64,000 nucleotides of DNA, taken from the NCBI GenBank assembly GCA_018435665.1, contig JAHDND010000024.1, positions 1 through 64,000 on the forward strand. Direction: 5' to 3'. Positions 16,715 through 25,803 of the stretch are shown in pieces; the stretch's first letter is position 1, and every line of letters starts with the position of its first letter. Both the position numbers and the translations under genes were made by a program. Below the pieces are notes generated by a model that saw only the letters and a list, made by a program, of their open reading frames with translations, did no database searches and was not told the origin of the DNA. Origin of the DNA: Candidatus Thiosymbion sp. (GTDB lineage Bacteria > Pseudomonadota > Gammaproteobacteria > Chromatiales > Chromatiaceae).

Positions 16715-18187
16715 ATGAACAGTGACAGTGTGGAACATGCCGCCGCCACCGGCGGGACCGGGCAGTCGCCGGTGAATGAGATCGCTACCGAAGTGGTCGT
16801 GCTGGGGGCTGGACCCGGTGGCTACACGGCGGCCTTCCGCGCCGCGGATCTGGGCAAGCGGGTGGTCCTCGTCGAGCGCTACCCCAGTCTGGGGGGCGTC
16901 TGCCTCAACGTGGGTTGCATCCCCTCCAAGGCCTTGCTCCATGCGGCCCAGATCATCAACGAGGCCGCGGAGATAGGCCACCTGGGCATCCGCTTTGGCG
17001 AGCCGGATATCGATCTCGAGCAGCTGCGCGCCGGTAAGGATCAGGTGGTGCACAAACTCACCAGCGGGCTGGCCGGGCTGGCCAAGGCGCGCAAGGTCCA
17101 GGTGATCCAGGGTACCGGGCGCTTCGAGGCCCCCAACCGACTGGGGGTGGAAACCCGCGAGGGGCGCGTCCGGATCAGCTTCGATCAGGCCATCATCGCC
17201 TGTGGCTCGACACCGGTGAAAATCCCCGGCTTCCCCCACGAGGACCCCCGGGTCATGGATTCGACGGATGCCCTCACGCTGCCGGATATCCCCGGGCGGA
17301 TGCTGGTGGTGGGCGGCGGCATCATCGGTCTGGAGATGGCGACGGTCTACCAGGCCCTGGGGGCGCGCATCGACATCGTCGAACTCCAGGACCAGCTCAT
17401 TCCCGGCTGTGACAAGGACCTGGTCAAGCCGCTGGAAAAGATCATCAAGAAACGCTACGACCGCATCATGCTCGGCACCCGGGTCACGGCCATGGAGGCC
17501 ACGGCGGCGGGGATCAAGGTCGGCTTCGAGGGCTCGGAGGCCCCGCCCGAGGATATCTACGACCGCGTCCTGGTGGCGGTAGGCCGCAGGCCCAACGGCA
17601 AGCTGATCAATGCCGAGGCCGCGGGGGTGAACGTGGACGAGCGGGGCTTCATCCCCGTCGACCAGCACATGCGCACCAATGTCCCCAACATCTTCGCCAT
17701 TGGCGACGTGGTGGGCAACCCCATGCTGGCCCACAAGGCCACCCATGAGGCCAAGGTGGCCGCCGAGGTCATCGCCGGCCTGCCGGCCCTCTTCGACCCC
17801 CTGACCATCCCCTCCGTGGCCTACACGGACCCGGAGATCGCCTGGATGGGCCTGACCGAAACCGAGGCCAAGGCCAAGGGCATCCCCTACGAAAAGGGCG
17901 CCTTCCCCTGGGCCGCTAGCGGTCGCGCCCTGGGTATCGGCCGTGACGAGGGCCTGACCAAGCTCCTCTTCGATCCCGCCACCAAGCGCATCCTCGGCGC
18001 CGGCATTGTCGGCCCCAACGCCGGCGAACTGATCGGCGAGGCGGTCCTGGCCCTGGAAATGGGCGCCGATTACGAGGACATCGGCCTCACCATCCATCCC
18101 CATCCCACCTTGAACGAGACCATTTGCTTCGCGGCGGAGGTGGCCCACGGCTCCATCACCGATCTGCCGCCACTGCGCAAGCGCTAG
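16715..18187 (+). CDS. lpdA: Dihydrolipoyl dehydrogenase
   Basis: This flavoprotein is the E3 component that reoxidises lipoyl groups of 2-oxo-acid dehydrogenase or glycine-cleavage complexes with NAD+. An N-terminal FAD motif (VVVLGAGPGGYTAAFRAA), the redox disulfide GGVCLNVGCIPSKALLH, an NAD-binding GGGIIGLEMATVYQALG, and the C-terminal dimer motif with the catalytic His-Glu pair (HPHPTLNETI) are all present. ATG 16715 has AGGA at 16701-16704. There is no E1/E2 gene alongside, so it is encoded alone. The first 25 residues are a variable leader. Confidence 0.95.
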   Translation: MNSDSVEHAAATGGTGQSPVNEIATEVVVLGAGPGGYTAAFRAADLGKRVVLVERYPSLGGVCLNVGCIPSKALLHAAQIINEAAEIGHLGIRFGEPDIDLEQLRAGKDQVVHKLTSGLAGLAKARKVQVIQGTGRFEAPNRLGVETREGRVRISFDQAIIACGSTPVKIPGFPHEDPRVMDSTDALTLPDIPGRMLVVGGGIIGLEMATVYQALGARIDIVELQDQLIPGCDKDLVKPLEKIIKKRYDRIMLGTRVTAMEATAAGIKVGFEGSEAPPEDIYDRVLVAVGRRPNGKLINAEAAGVNVDERGFIPVDQHMRTNVPNIFAIGDVVGNPMLAHKATHEAKVAAEVIAGLPALFDPLTIPSVAYTDPEIAWMGLTETEAKAKGIPYEKGAFPWAASGRALGIGRDEGLTKLLFDPATKRILGAGIVGPNAGELIGEAVLALEMGADYEDIGLTIHPHPTLNETICFAAEVAHGSITDLPPLRKR

Positions 18188-18302
18188 TGTGAAAGTCAGG
18201 GGAATGTCTTTGATTATCAGGAGGGTGGCCTGCCGCCTCATGGCAGTTAGTGCCTGCGGAGGGACAGGGCTTGGGCATTCTCACCGCTGAGGCCGTGAAA
18301 CC

Positions 18303-18842
18303 ATGCGCGCCCTGACCCTGGTCGGGTCCGCGCTTGGCCTGGCGGGCGCGGTGGCGGCGACGAATCAGCTCTTGATTGGGCCACGGGCGGCGGGGGACCG
18401 GGCGGCGGACCCCGGTCGCCCGCCCAGCGAGACCTTCCTCCTGGACCCCGGTCCGGACATGACCACGCCCCCCATGGGCGAGTCGGCCCTACCCTTCCCG
18501 CCCGCGGCCCAGCGCGGGGGCCAGGTCGTCGAGCCAGCCTTTTTTTCCCCGGAGAATCTGCTCAACCTGGGGTTTTCCTTCATCGTGGGGCTGGCGGTGG
18601 GGTACGCCTTCAAGATCGCCTTCAAGGTCGCCCTGATTGGCGGGGGGCTGTTGCTGATTGCCCTCTTCGCCCTGCAGCATGCCGGGTTGATCGGCATCAA
18701 CTGGGTCGGCATGGAGGCCGGTTACGACAGCTTCGCGGCCTGGTTCGGCGCCTACGCCGGCGCCCTCAAGGACTTCATGACGCAAAATCTCTCCAATGCC
18801 GCCGCCTTCGGCGCCGGATTGCTGCTCGGTCTGAAGCTCTGA
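18303..18842 (+). CDS. FUN14-domain small membrane protein
   Basis: The 179-residue protein has a signal-like N-terminal segment, a Pro-rich stretch (about residues 35-75) and a C-terminal FUN14-like domain with glycine-rich membrane segments: SFIVGLAVGYAFKIAFKVAL, GGGLLLIALFALQHAGLIGI and a terminal AAAFGAGLLLGLKL. FUN14 homologues in bacteria have no settled function. The gene stands alone, 115 bp after lpdA, and is followed by a strong hairpin terminator at 18875-18906. Confidence 0.8.
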   Translation: MRALTLVGSALGLAGAVAATNQLLIGPRAAGDRAADPGRPPSETFLLDPGPDMTTPPMGESALPFPPAAQRGGQVVEPAFFSPENLLNLGFSFIVGLAVGYAFKIAFKVALIGGGLLLIALFALQHAGLIGINWVGMEAGYDSFAAWFGAYAGALKDFMTQNLSNAAAFGAGLLLGLKL

Positions 18843-18874
18843 TCCTCAGGGGGCCGTCCCCTGCCAGAACACAC

Positions 18875-18906
18875 AAAAAAGGGCGTACCGAGGTACGCCC
18901 TTTTTT
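18875..18906. terminator. Bidirectional rho-independent terminator
   Basis: A run of six A, GGGCGTAC, a 4-base loop (CGAG), GTACGCCC and six T form a near-perfect hairpin. It works on either strand, serving the FUN14 gene on the plus strand and the Met-X-Gly gene on the minus strand. Confidence 0.9.
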
Positions 18907-18951
18907 GTGATCGCCAGCCGCAAGGGCCGGCGAATCGTGGCGAGGCGCTTA

Positions 18952-19251
18952 TTACTTGCCTGCCATGCCGCCCATGCCACCCATGCCACCCATGCCCGAC
19001 ATACCGGACATGCCACCCATGCCGCCCATGCCTGACATACCGGACATGCCACCCATGCCGCCCATGCCTGACATACCGGACATGCCGGACATGCCGCCCA
19101 TGCCTGACATACCGGACATGCCACCCATGCCGCCCATGCCTGACATACCGCCCATGCCGGACATACCATCCATGGCCATGGCGGATCCGGAGACGGCGAT
19201 GGTGCTGACGAACAGAGCAGTCTTAACAGCCTTGGTAAGGGACATACCCAT
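18952..19251 (-). CDS. Secreted protein made of Met-X-Gly triplets
   Basis: The 99-residue precursor has a clear signal peptide (residues 1-26, SLTKAVKTALFVSTIAVSG then SAMA) with a likely cut after SAMA. The rest is 24 consecutive triplets Met-(Ser/Gly, once Asp, once Ala)-Gly and a final Lys, so one third Met and about half Gly. At the DNA level four tandem 36-bp units lie at 18998-19141. A perfect AGGAGGT sits six bases before ATG 19251, suggesting strong translation, and a bidirectional terminator follows, so it is a single-gene unit. No family is recognised. Gly at every third position would suit a polyglycine-II helix with Met along one face. Roles in copper/silver binding, oxidant scavenging or sulfur-globule coating are guesses. 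Confidence 0.85.
   Translation of the reverse strand: MGMSLTKAVKTALFVSTIAVSGSAMAMDGMSGMGGMSGMGGMGGMSGMSGMGGMSGMSGMSGMGGMGGMSGMSGMGGMGGMSGMSGMGGMGGMGGMAGK
18998..19141 (-). repeat. Four tandem 36-bp units in the Met-X-Gly gene
   Basis: Units are 18998-19033, 19034-19069, 19070-19105 and 19106-19141. Three are nearly identical and the third has one variant triplet. Each encodes 12 residues (four Met-X-Gly triplets), so copy number may vary between strains without a frameshift. Confidence 0.9.
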
Positions 19252-19497
19252 GTGCTGACCTCCTAAGGTCGTTATTTGGTTTAATTTGAGGTTATAGAAT
19301 TATCAGTTCCAGCCATTCCCGACTATGACAGATTGTCAGGCCTTTTGGCTATTTTCCCTTGATTTTTTAGAATGATAGCGTTAGGTGGAAGTGGCGGGCG
19401 CCGACAGTCCTTGGCAACCCAGTGGCTTGGCCAGGGTTGATCCTCGGCAGGCGCGGTTTCCTTAACCTGGCCGTAATAAGACGGAGCCCGGAAAACG

Positions 19498-21645
19498 GTG
19501 ACCCTTGGTAAGCTGCAAGTCCGCGGGGTTTATGCTTGGTTGCTGGTCGGCGGGCTCGGATTGCTGCTGCTTCTGCTGGTCGGCATCCAGGTGGGCGGCT
19601 GGGTTCTCGCCCGGAGCCTGTCCGAACCGGTCAGGGTGGCAACCTCGCCGCTGGTGGTGGATCGGCAAGGTCGCCTGCTGCGCGCCTTCACGGTCGCGGA
19701 TGGCCGTTGGCGCCTGCCCGTGACCCTGGCGGAGGTGGACCCGCTATTCCTAAGCCTCTTGTTGACCTTCGAGGATCGCCGTTTTTACCACCACGGGGGG
19801 GTCGATTATCTGGCCCTGGCCCGGGCGGTCGGGCAGTTGATCGTCAACGGCCGGGTGGTCTCCGGGGCCTCGACCCTGACCATGCAAACCGCCCGGCTGC
19901 TGCATGGTCAATCCAGCCGGGGGGTGGCGGGCAAGTTGCGACAGATGGTCCAGGCGCTGGCGCTGGAGCGGCGCCTGGACAAGGCGGCCATCCTGGAGCG
20001 CTATCTGCACCTGGCGCCCTATGGGGGGAACCTCGAAGGCATCCGCGCCGCCAGTCTAGCCTGGTTCGGCCTGGAACCCAGGCGCTTGACCCCAGCTCAG
20101 GCCGCCCTGCTGGTGGCCTTGCCCCAGGCCCCCGAGGCCCGCCGCCCGGATCGGGATCCGGCGGCGGCCCGGCGGGCCCGGGACCGGGTTCTGGCCCGGG
20201 CCCTGGCGGCGGGCATTCTGGATGCGGAGACGGTCGCCGCAGCCCAACGCGAGCCGGTGCCCCGCCAGCGGCTGCCCTTTCCGCTGCTGGCGCCCCATGC
20301 CACCCAGCGCGCGCGGCTCGCTCATCCGGAGCGGCCGGTGCAGCGCCTCACCCTGGCGTCGGACCTTCAGGCCCGGCTGGAGACCCTGGCCGCGGAACGG
20401 GGCCGCCTGCTGGGGGAGAAACTGTCCCTGGCCCTGCTGGTGGCGGATCACCCGAGTGGTGAGATCCTCGCCGCGGTGGGCTCCCCGGGCCTGGAGGCGG
20501 CGCGCGAGGGTTTCATCGACATGACGCGGGTGGTGCGTTCGCCCGGTTCGACCCTCAAGCCCCTCATCTATGGCCTGGCCTTCGAGGCCGGGATCGCCCA
20601 CCCCGAGAGCCTGATCGAGGACCGGCCCGCCGGCTTCGGCCGCTATGTCCCGGCCAATTTCGATCGCGACTACCAGGGCACGGTGACCCTGCGGCGCGCC
20701 CTGCAACTGTCGCTCAACATCCCCGCGGTCAAGCTGCTGGAGGCGGTGGGGCCGGCGCGGCTGGTCGCCCGCCTCAGGCGGGCAGGGGCCCGGCCCGAAC
20801 TGCCGGACCTGTCGCCGCCGGGGCTCGCCATCGGTCTGGGCGGGGTCGGCCTGAGGTTGACGGACCTGGTGGCCGTCTACGGCGCCATCGCCCGGGGCGG
20901 ACGGCCCATGCCCTTGGTCGAGGAATTGCCGATGGCGACACGTGGGGGGCTGGATGACACTGGTAGCGCGCCATCGCAAGGAACTGGGGGGACGGCTCAA
21001 GCATCTCCGGGGGATGACCGCCTGCGGCTGCCCGTCCTGGACGAGCGCGCCGCCTGGCAGGTCACCGATATCCTGGCCGCCGCCCCGCCTCCCGAGGCGG
21101 CCAACACCGCCGGCCTGGCCTTCAAGACCGGCACCTCCTATGGCTACCGCGATGCCTGGGCCCTGGGCTTCGATGGCCGGCACGTCGTCGGCGTCTGGGT
21201 CGGGCGCCCCGATGGCGCCCCGGTGCCGGGGCTCACCGGGATCAGCGCCGCTGCCCCCCTGCTGGTCGACGTCTTCGCCCGCCTGGGTCCCCGCCACCCC
21301 CTGCCACCGGCGCCGCCCGGCGTGCTGCGCGCCACCACCGTCAGCTTGCCCCCACCCTTGCGCCGGGTCGACGAACCCGCGGCGACGGCCGGCCCGCGCA
21401 TCGCCTTCCCCCCGGCCGGTGCCCGCCTGGCCTTGGGCGCGGGCCTGGACGCGGAACTGGCCCTGAAGGTGCGCGATGGCCAGCCGCCCTTCACCTGGTT
21501 CGCCAATGGTACCCCCATCGCCCACGAGCCCTTCGCCCGCGTCACCCCCTGGCGCCCCCAGGGCGCGGGCTTCGTGACCCTGGCCGTGGTCGATGCCCAG
21601 GGCCGCTCCGGCCGGGTACGCGTCTTTCTGGAGCCAGGGCCTTGA
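19498..21645 (+). CDS. pbpC: Penicillin-binding protein 1C
   Basis: This is a bifunctional class A peptidoglycan synthase. A membrane anchor (about residues 12-35) precedes the GT51 glycosyltransferase (EDRRFYHHGGVDYLALARA, then GASTLTMQ). The transpeptidase has SPGSTLKPLIYGLAFE (SxxK), SLN and KTGTSYGYRDAW, and the PBP1C-specific C-terminal domain closes it. At 715 residues it is a little short for the family. The start is GTG 19498 after a GGA-rich stretch. A Gly/Ser/Thr/Gln-rich segment (about residues 478-506, nt 20930-21015) looks like a low-complexity insert. No alpha-2-macroglobulin (yfhM) partner is beside it. Confidence 0.93.
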   Translation: MTLGKLQVRGVYAWLLVGGLGLLLLLLVGIQVGGWVLARSLSEPVRVATSPLVVDRQGRLLRAFTVADGRWRLPVTLAEVDPLFLSLLLTFEDRRFYHHGGVDYLALARAVGQLIVNGRVVSGASTLTMQTARLLHGQSSRGVAGKLRQMVQALALERRLDKAAILERYLHLAPYGGNLEGIRAASLAWFGLEPRRLTPAQAALLVALPQAPEARRPDRDPAAARRARDRVLARALAAGILDAETVAAAQREPVPRQRLPFPLLAPHATQRARLAHPERPVQRLTLASDLQARLETLAAERGRLLGEKLSLALLVADHPSGEILAAVGSPGLEAAREGFIDMTRVVRSPGSTLKPLIYGLAFEAGIAHPESLIEDRPAGFGRYVPANFDRDYQGTVTLRRALQLSLNIPAVKLLEAVGPARLVARLRRAGARPELPDLSPPGLAIGLGGVGLRLTDLVAVYGAIARGGRPMPLVEELPMATRGGLDDTGSAPSQGTGGTAQASPGDDRLRLPVLDERAAWQVTDILAAAPPPEAANTAGLAFKTGTSYGYRDAWALGFDGRHVVGVWVGRPDGAPVPGLTGISAAAPLLVDVFARLGPRHPLPPAPPGVLRATTVSLPPPLRRVDEPAATAGPRIAFPPAGARLALGAGLDAELALKVRDGQPPFTWFANGTPIAHEPFARVTPWRPQGAGFVTLAVVDAQGRSGRVRVFLEPGP

Positions 21646-21717
21646 GTGCAATCCCCGCTGGGCCATGTCACACTGCCCCCCGTTAGCCGATATCCGTCGA
21701 CAGTCGGAGCCTGGTTT

Positions 21718-21820
21718 GTCGGGTTCAGGTGGCGTCTGGCGGGGTACAACCTGAAGCCGTCCCTGGAGGTTTAACGACCGCGTTCTCATGGTCGACACCC
21801 CCGCCAGACGCCATCCGACC
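21718..21820. repeat. Palindromic REPIN/MITE-like element, second complete copy
   Basis: Inverted arms related to GGTCGGGTGGCGTCTGGCGG lie at 21718-21746 (with small insertions) and 21798-21820. The core (ACAACCTGAA, CGTCCCTG, CGACCGC, GGTCGACACC) matches the reverse complement of the 7900-8017 copy. It fills the gap between pbpC and ruvB. Confidence 0.8.
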
Positions 21821-21886
21821 CTCTCCACCTCGGCCGAGAACCGCCAACCTTCAGTTAGTCCTCCTCCACACCCGTCACCCTTAGCC

Positions 21887-22945
21887 ATGCCCGCCCCCGC
21901 CCCTGAACGCCTCATCAGCCCCGACGCGGCCCCCGACGACAAGGCCCTGGACCGCGCCATCCGCCCGCGCCAGTTGGCGGACTATGTCGGCCAGCCGGCG
22001 GTCAGGGAGCAGATGGAGATCTTCATCCACGCCGCCCGCCAGCGCCGCGAGACCCTGGACCACGTCCTCATCTTCGGCCCCCCCGGCCTGGGCAAGACCA
22101 CCCTGGCCCACATTATCGCCCACGAGATGGCCGTCGGCCTGCGCCAGACCTCGGGCCCGGTGCTGGAGAAGCCCGGCGACCTAGCCGCCCTGCTCACCAA
22201 TCTGGAGCCGGGGGACGTGCTGTTCGTCGACGAGATCCACCGCCTCAGCCCGGTGGTGGAGGAGGTCCTCTATCCGGCCATGGAGGACTACCAGCTCGAC
22301 ATCATGATCGGCGAGGGCCCGGCGGCGCGCTCCATCAAGCTCGACCTGCCACCCTTCACCCTGGTGGGCGCCACCACCCGCGCCGGGCTCCTGACCTCGC
22401 CTCTGCGCGACCGCTTCGGCATCGTCCAGCGCCTGGAGTTCTACTCGGCGGAGGACCTGACCCACATCGTCACCCGCTCCGCCCGCATCCTCGGCATCGA
22501 GACCGAGCCGGCCGGCGCCGCCGAGATCGCCCGCCGCTCCCGCGGTACCCCGCGCATCGCCAACCGCCTCCTGCGCCGGGTGCGAGACTATGCCCAGGTC
22601 AAGGCCGAGGGCCGCATCACCGCCGCCGTGGCGGATGGTGCCCTGTCCCTGCTCAAGGTCGATGGCCAGGGCTTCGACCACATGGACCGCCGCCTGCTGG
22701 CGGCCGTCATCGAAAAGTTCGACGGCGGTCCCGTCGGCGTCGAGAGCCTGGCCGCCGCCATCGGCGAGGAGCGCGGCACCATCGAGGACGTGCTGGAGCC
22801 CTTCCTCATCCAGCAGGGCTACCTGATGCGCACCCCCCGCGGGCGCATGGCCACCCAGTCCGCCTATCTGCACCTGGGCATCAGGCCGCCTCGCCAGCCC
22901 CCGGGCCAGGTCGCCCCTGTTGGGGACCTGTTTGGCGAGGCCTGA
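21887..22945 (+). CDS. ruvB: Holliday junction branch-migration ATPase RuvB
   Basis: This hexameric AAA+ motor drives branch migration with RuvA. Walker A is [12 protein letters not shown], Walker B FVDEIHRL, sensor I GATTRAG, the arginine finger lies in [10 protein letters not shown], and a C-terminal winged helix ends with [16 protein letters not shown] 21887 gives 352 residues, the usual length; the frame is open back to 21788 but that part reads through the palindromic repeat and is not conserved. ruvA and ruvC, commonly next to ruvB, are not in this window. Confidence 0.97.
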   Translation: MPAPAPERLISPDAAPDDKALDRAIRPRQLADYVGQPAVREQMEIFIHAARQRRETLDHVLIFGPPGLGKTTLAHIIAHEMAVGLRQTSGPVLEKPGDLAALLTNLEPGDVLFVDEIHRLSPVVEEVLYPAMEDYQLDIMIGEGPAARSIKLDLPPFTLVGATTRAGLLTSPLRDRFGIVQRLEFYSAEDLTHIVTRSARILGIETEPAGAAEIARRSRGTPRIANRLLRRVRDYAQVKAEGRITAAVADGALSLLKVDGQGFDHMDRRLLAAVIEKFDGGPVGVESLAAAIGEERGTIEDVLEPFLIQQGYLMRTPRGRMATQSAYLHLGIRPPRQPPGQVAPVGDLFGEA

Positions 22946-23039
22946 GCCGGCTGGTCTTCCGGCGCCTTAGCAACCGCTCTCCTTAAATGGAGGTGCGATG
23001 ACAATATTCAGGTCGTCCCCCACCAGTCCGTCAGTGCGA

Positions 23040-23615
23040 TCAAAACACTGGGAAGGGATGAGCATCCCGGAAGGGATTGGCCGGCCGCGCCCGGCCTTGC
23101 CGCTTGACGATGACCGGATCGCCGATCTTGACGCGGCTGAAGAGCAGCTTGGCGTCTTCATATCTCAGGCGCACGCAGCCGTGGGAATCGGCATGCCCCG
23201 GCAGCCAGCCCTCGTGGATGAAATAGGGACCATAAAACTGCAAGGAGTAGGGCATGGGGGTGTTCTGGTCGAAGTAGTTGGTGTACTTGCCGGAACGCTT
23301 GTCCTCGTCCTTGGACAGGACGCGGAAATTCCCCGCCGGGGTCGGGTGCTGGGGGGAGCCGGAGGAGATGGGGCCGCTGGCGAAGACGCGGTCGTCCTCT
23401 CGGTACTCGAAGGTCTGGGAGTCGAGAAAGATGCTGATGGCGCGCTTTTGGCCGGTGGGGATGGCGTAGCGCGGGTCCTCCGGCGGGCGGAAGCGGCGTT
23501 CCTGCCGGATTGACTCGGCTTCCAGTCCCTCCGCCGTCGTCTCCTGATGGGCGCAGCCGCTTCCCGCCAGGGAGCTGGCCAGAAGGCTGGCGATGACGAA
23601 TGGGATGTTGGACAT
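23040..23615 (-). CDS. L,D-transpeptidase (YkuD family), second
   Basis: The 191-residue exported protein has a signal peptide (FVIASLLASSLAGSGC, possibly lipidated although the lipobox is not canonical) and a YkuD domain with the active-site motif HADSHGCVRL near residues 146-155. Upstream conserved residues include ISSGSPQHPTPAGNF and FIHEGW. It belongs to the small L,D-transpeptidases acting on peptidoglycan or lipoproteins in the periplasm. It is convergent with ruvB and divergent from ubiU. Confidence 0.88.
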   Translation of the reverse strand: MSNIPFVIASLLASSLAGSGCAHQETTAEGLEAESIRQERRFRPPEDPRYAIPTGQKRAISIFLDSQTFEYREDDRVFASGPISSGSPQHPTPAGNFRVLSKDEDKRSGKYTNYFDQNTPMPYSLQFYGPYFIHEGWLPGHADSHGCVRLRYEDAKLLFSRVKIGDPVIVKRQGRARPANPFRDAHPFPVF

Positions 23616-23704
23616 GGCTCCCTCCCAAGTACCTTGTTTCCAAGCATGGACCAGGATCTAGTGCGGCGCAATGGCTGCCGTCAGCAGGAGAAATGGACCC
23701 GCCT

Positions 23705-23718
23705 TGATGTCTGTCATA
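23705..23718 (+). promoter_or_regulatory. Possible FNR/Anr-type box upstream of ubiU
   Basis: TTGAT-GTCT-GTCAT matches the FNR consensus TTGAT-N4-ATCAA at eight of ten fixed positions and lies about 60 bp before the ubiU start. ubiUVT genes are under FNR control in E. coli, which makes the match worth noting. One imperfect site is weak evidence. Confidence 0.3.
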
Positions 23719-23777
23719 ACCGACCGCCAGCCGAGAGGATTAAAATTCAGGCAATTTTTTTCTCAGGCACTGCATTC

Positions 23778-24791
23778 ATGGCCCCCGCTCCCCGCATCGA
23801 ACTCGTTTGCCCCGCCGGCAGCCTGCCGGCGCTGAAAACCGCCATCGACCATGGCGCCGATACCGTCTACCTCGGATTCAAGGACGCCACCAACGCCCGC
23901 AATTTCACCGGCCTCAACTTCGACCCGCCGCGCCTGCGCGAGGGCATCGCCTATGCCCATGCCCGGGGGCGCAAGGTGCTGCTGGCCCTGAACACCTTCC
24001 CCCAGGCCGCCAACTGGGCGGACTGGACGGCAGCGGTGGATCGGGCCGCCGAGTTCGGTGTCGATGCCGTGATCATGGCCGACGCCGGGCTCATGGCCTA
24101 TGCCGCCAAGCGCCATCCCAAGCTGCGGTTGCATCTGTCGGTCCAGGGCTCGGCCACCAGCTACGAGGCCATCAACTACTACCACGAGCGCTTCGGCGTC
24201 CGGCGCGCCGTCCTGCCCCGGGTCCTGTCCCTGGCCCAGGTGGAGAACGTCATCAGCCGCACCCCGGTGGAGATCGAGGTCTTTGGCTTCGGTGGCCTGT
24301 GCGTCATGGTCGAGGGGCGCTGCGCCCTGTCCGCCTATGCCACCGGCGAGTCGCCCAACTGCCAGGGCGCCTGCTCCCCCGGCGAGTGGGTGCGCTGGGA
24401 GGAGACTCCCCAGGGCATGGAGACCCGCCTCAACGGCATCCTCATCGACCGCTTCACCCCCGGCGAGCGCACCGGCTACCCGACCCTATGCAAGGGCCGC
24501 TTCGAGGTCAACGGCGAGACCTACTACGCCATCGAGGAGCCCACCAGCCTCAATACCCTGGAATTGCTCCCGGAGATCGCCCGCATCGGCGTGCGCGCCC
24601 TGAAGATCGAGGGCCGCCAGCGCAGCCCCGCCTACGTGGCCCAGGTGACCAAGGTGTGGCGCGCGGCCATCGACAGCCTCCAGGCCGGCCCGGAGCGCTT
24701 CAAGGTCGCCCCGGCCTGGATGGCGGAGCTGAACAAGGTCTCCGAAGGCCAGAGCCATACCCTTGGCGCCTACCATCGGCCGTGGAAATGA
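23778..24791 (+). CDS. ubiU: Oxygen-independent ubiquinone hydroxylation protein UbiU
   Basis: This U32-family protein forms a heterodimer with UbiV and carries a [4Fe-4S] cluster needed for ring hydroxylation in anaerobic ubiquinone synthesis. It opens IELVCPAGSLPALKTAIDHG. Conserved Cys residues lie in GGLCVMVEGRCALS, PNCQGACSPGEW and PTLCKGRF, followed by LKIEGRQRSPAYVAQVT. ATG 23778 gives 337 residues, normal for the family. ubiV starts 76 bp downstream, then ubiT, so the three form an operon. Confidence 0.95.
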   Translation: MAPAPRIELVCPAGSLPALKTAIDHGADTVYLGFKDATNARNFTGLNFDPPRLREGIAYAHARGRKVLLALNTFPQAANWADWTAAVDRAAEFGVDAVIMADAGLMAYAAKRHPKLRLHLSVQGSATSYEAINYYHERFGVRRAVLPRVLSLAQVENVISRTPVEIEVFGFGGLCVMVEGRCALSAYATGESPNCQGACSPGEWVRWEETPQGMETRLNGILIDRFTPGERTGYPTLCKGRFEVNGETYYAIEEPTSLNTLELLPEIARIGVRALKIEGRQRSPAYVAQVTKVWRAAIDSLQAGPERFKVAPAWMAELNKVSEGQSHTLGAYHRPWK

Positions 24792-24867
24792 CGGGGACGC
24801 CAGTGACTTGTCTTCTGGTTTTTTCTCCCGCGCGTCCATCCATTTTATTATCGGGGAGCCCAAAGGG

Positions 24868-25764
24868 ATGAAACTTGCCCTTGGTCCATTGCTGTACTAC
24901 TGGCCCCGCCAGGAGACCCTGGCCTTTTACAACCGCATCGCCACCAGCCCGGTGGACACGGTCTATCTCGGCGAGACCGTCTGCTCCCGCCGCCATGAGC
25001 TGCGCCTGGACGACTGGATCGGCCTGGCCTGCGACCTCGCTGCCGCCGGCAAGGAGGTGGTCCTGGCCACCCAGAGCCTGATCGAGTCCGAGTCGGACCT
25101 CAAGACTCTGCGCCAGATCACCGGTCAGGGGGACTTCCGGGTCGAGGCCAACGACATGGGCGCCGTGCGCCTGCTGGAGGCCAACCAGGTCGCCGACTGG
25201 GTCGCCGGGCCGACCCTGAACGTCTTTAATCCCCAGACCCTGGAGCTGCTGATGGCCGCCGGGGCCCGGCGCTGGGTGGCAGCCCCGGAGATCTCCGGGG
25301 CCGACCTGGCGGCGGTCCGCGCCGGTCTGGCCGCGCCCATCGAGACCGAGGTCTACGCCTACGGTCGCCTGCCCCTGGCCTTCTCGGCGCGCTGCTTCAC
25401 CGCCCGTCATTTCAACCTGCAAAAGGACGCCTGCGAATTCCGTTGCCTGTCGGTCGAGGATGGCATCGTGCTGCGCACCCGCGAGGGCGAGCCCTTCCTC
25501 ACCCTCAATGGCATCCAGACCCAATCGGCGCGGGTCCACAACCTGCTCGCCGACCTGCCGGGCCTGGCCGGCCGGGCCGAGGTGCTGCGCGTCAGCCCCC
25601 AGGGCGCCCACACCCTGGACATCCTCACCCTGTTCCGCGCCGCCCTGGACGCCAAGCTGACCCCCGTCGCCGCCCTGGAGGCCAGCCGCGATTACATGCC
25701 CGAGGCCCCCTGCAATGGCTTCTGGCACGGCCGCCCCGGGGTCGAGCAGTATGTCGCCGCCTGA
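24868..25764 (+). CDS. ubiV: Oxygen-independent ubiquinone hydroxylation protein UbiV
   Basis: UbiV is the U32-family partner of UbiU, also with a [4Fe-4S] cluster. The start MKLALGPLLYYWPR and the motif VYLGETVCSRRHE are typical, and the remaining cluster Cys are in LAFSARCFTARH and KDACEFRCLS. A GGGGAG stretch precedes ATG 24868. At 298 residues it is full length. With ubiU upstream and ubiT downstream, the complete O2-independent hydroxylation set is present, fitting an organism that makes quinone under anoxia. Confidence 0.95.
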   Translation: MKLALGPLLYYWPRQETLAFYNRIATSPVDTVYLGETVCSRRHELRLDDWIGLACDLAAAGKEVVLATQSLIESESDLKTLRQITGQGDFRVEANDMGAVRLLEANQVADWVAGPTLNVFNPQTLELLMAAGARRWVAAPEISGADLAAVRAGLAAPIETEVYAYGRLPLAFSARCFTARHFNLQKDACEFRCLSVEDGIVLRTREGEPFLTLNGIQTQSARVHNLLADLPGLAGRAEVLRVSPQGAHTLDILTLFRAALDAKLTPVAALEASRDYMPEAPCNGFWHGRPGVEQYVAA

Positions 25765-25803
25765 TCTTACCCTCATCCAGCCCCTCCAGCCCGGACACGC
25801 CCC

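Noticed and set aside
16521-16715. 64-codon frame ending at the lpdA start
   Set aside because: No ribosome site or similarity; it covers what is more likely the lpdA leader and promoter region.
16532-18241. 569-codon antisense frame over lpdA
   Set aside because: Shadow of a GC-rich gene; no family features.
18998-19141. CRISPR array
   Set aside because: The 36-bp units are contiguous coding repeats with no spacers.
18956-19258. Plus-strand frame rich in Met-Pro-Pro and Asp-Ile-Pro repeats
   Set aside because: It is the exact antisense of the Met-X-Gly gene; only the minus strand has a signal peptide and a perfect ribosome site.
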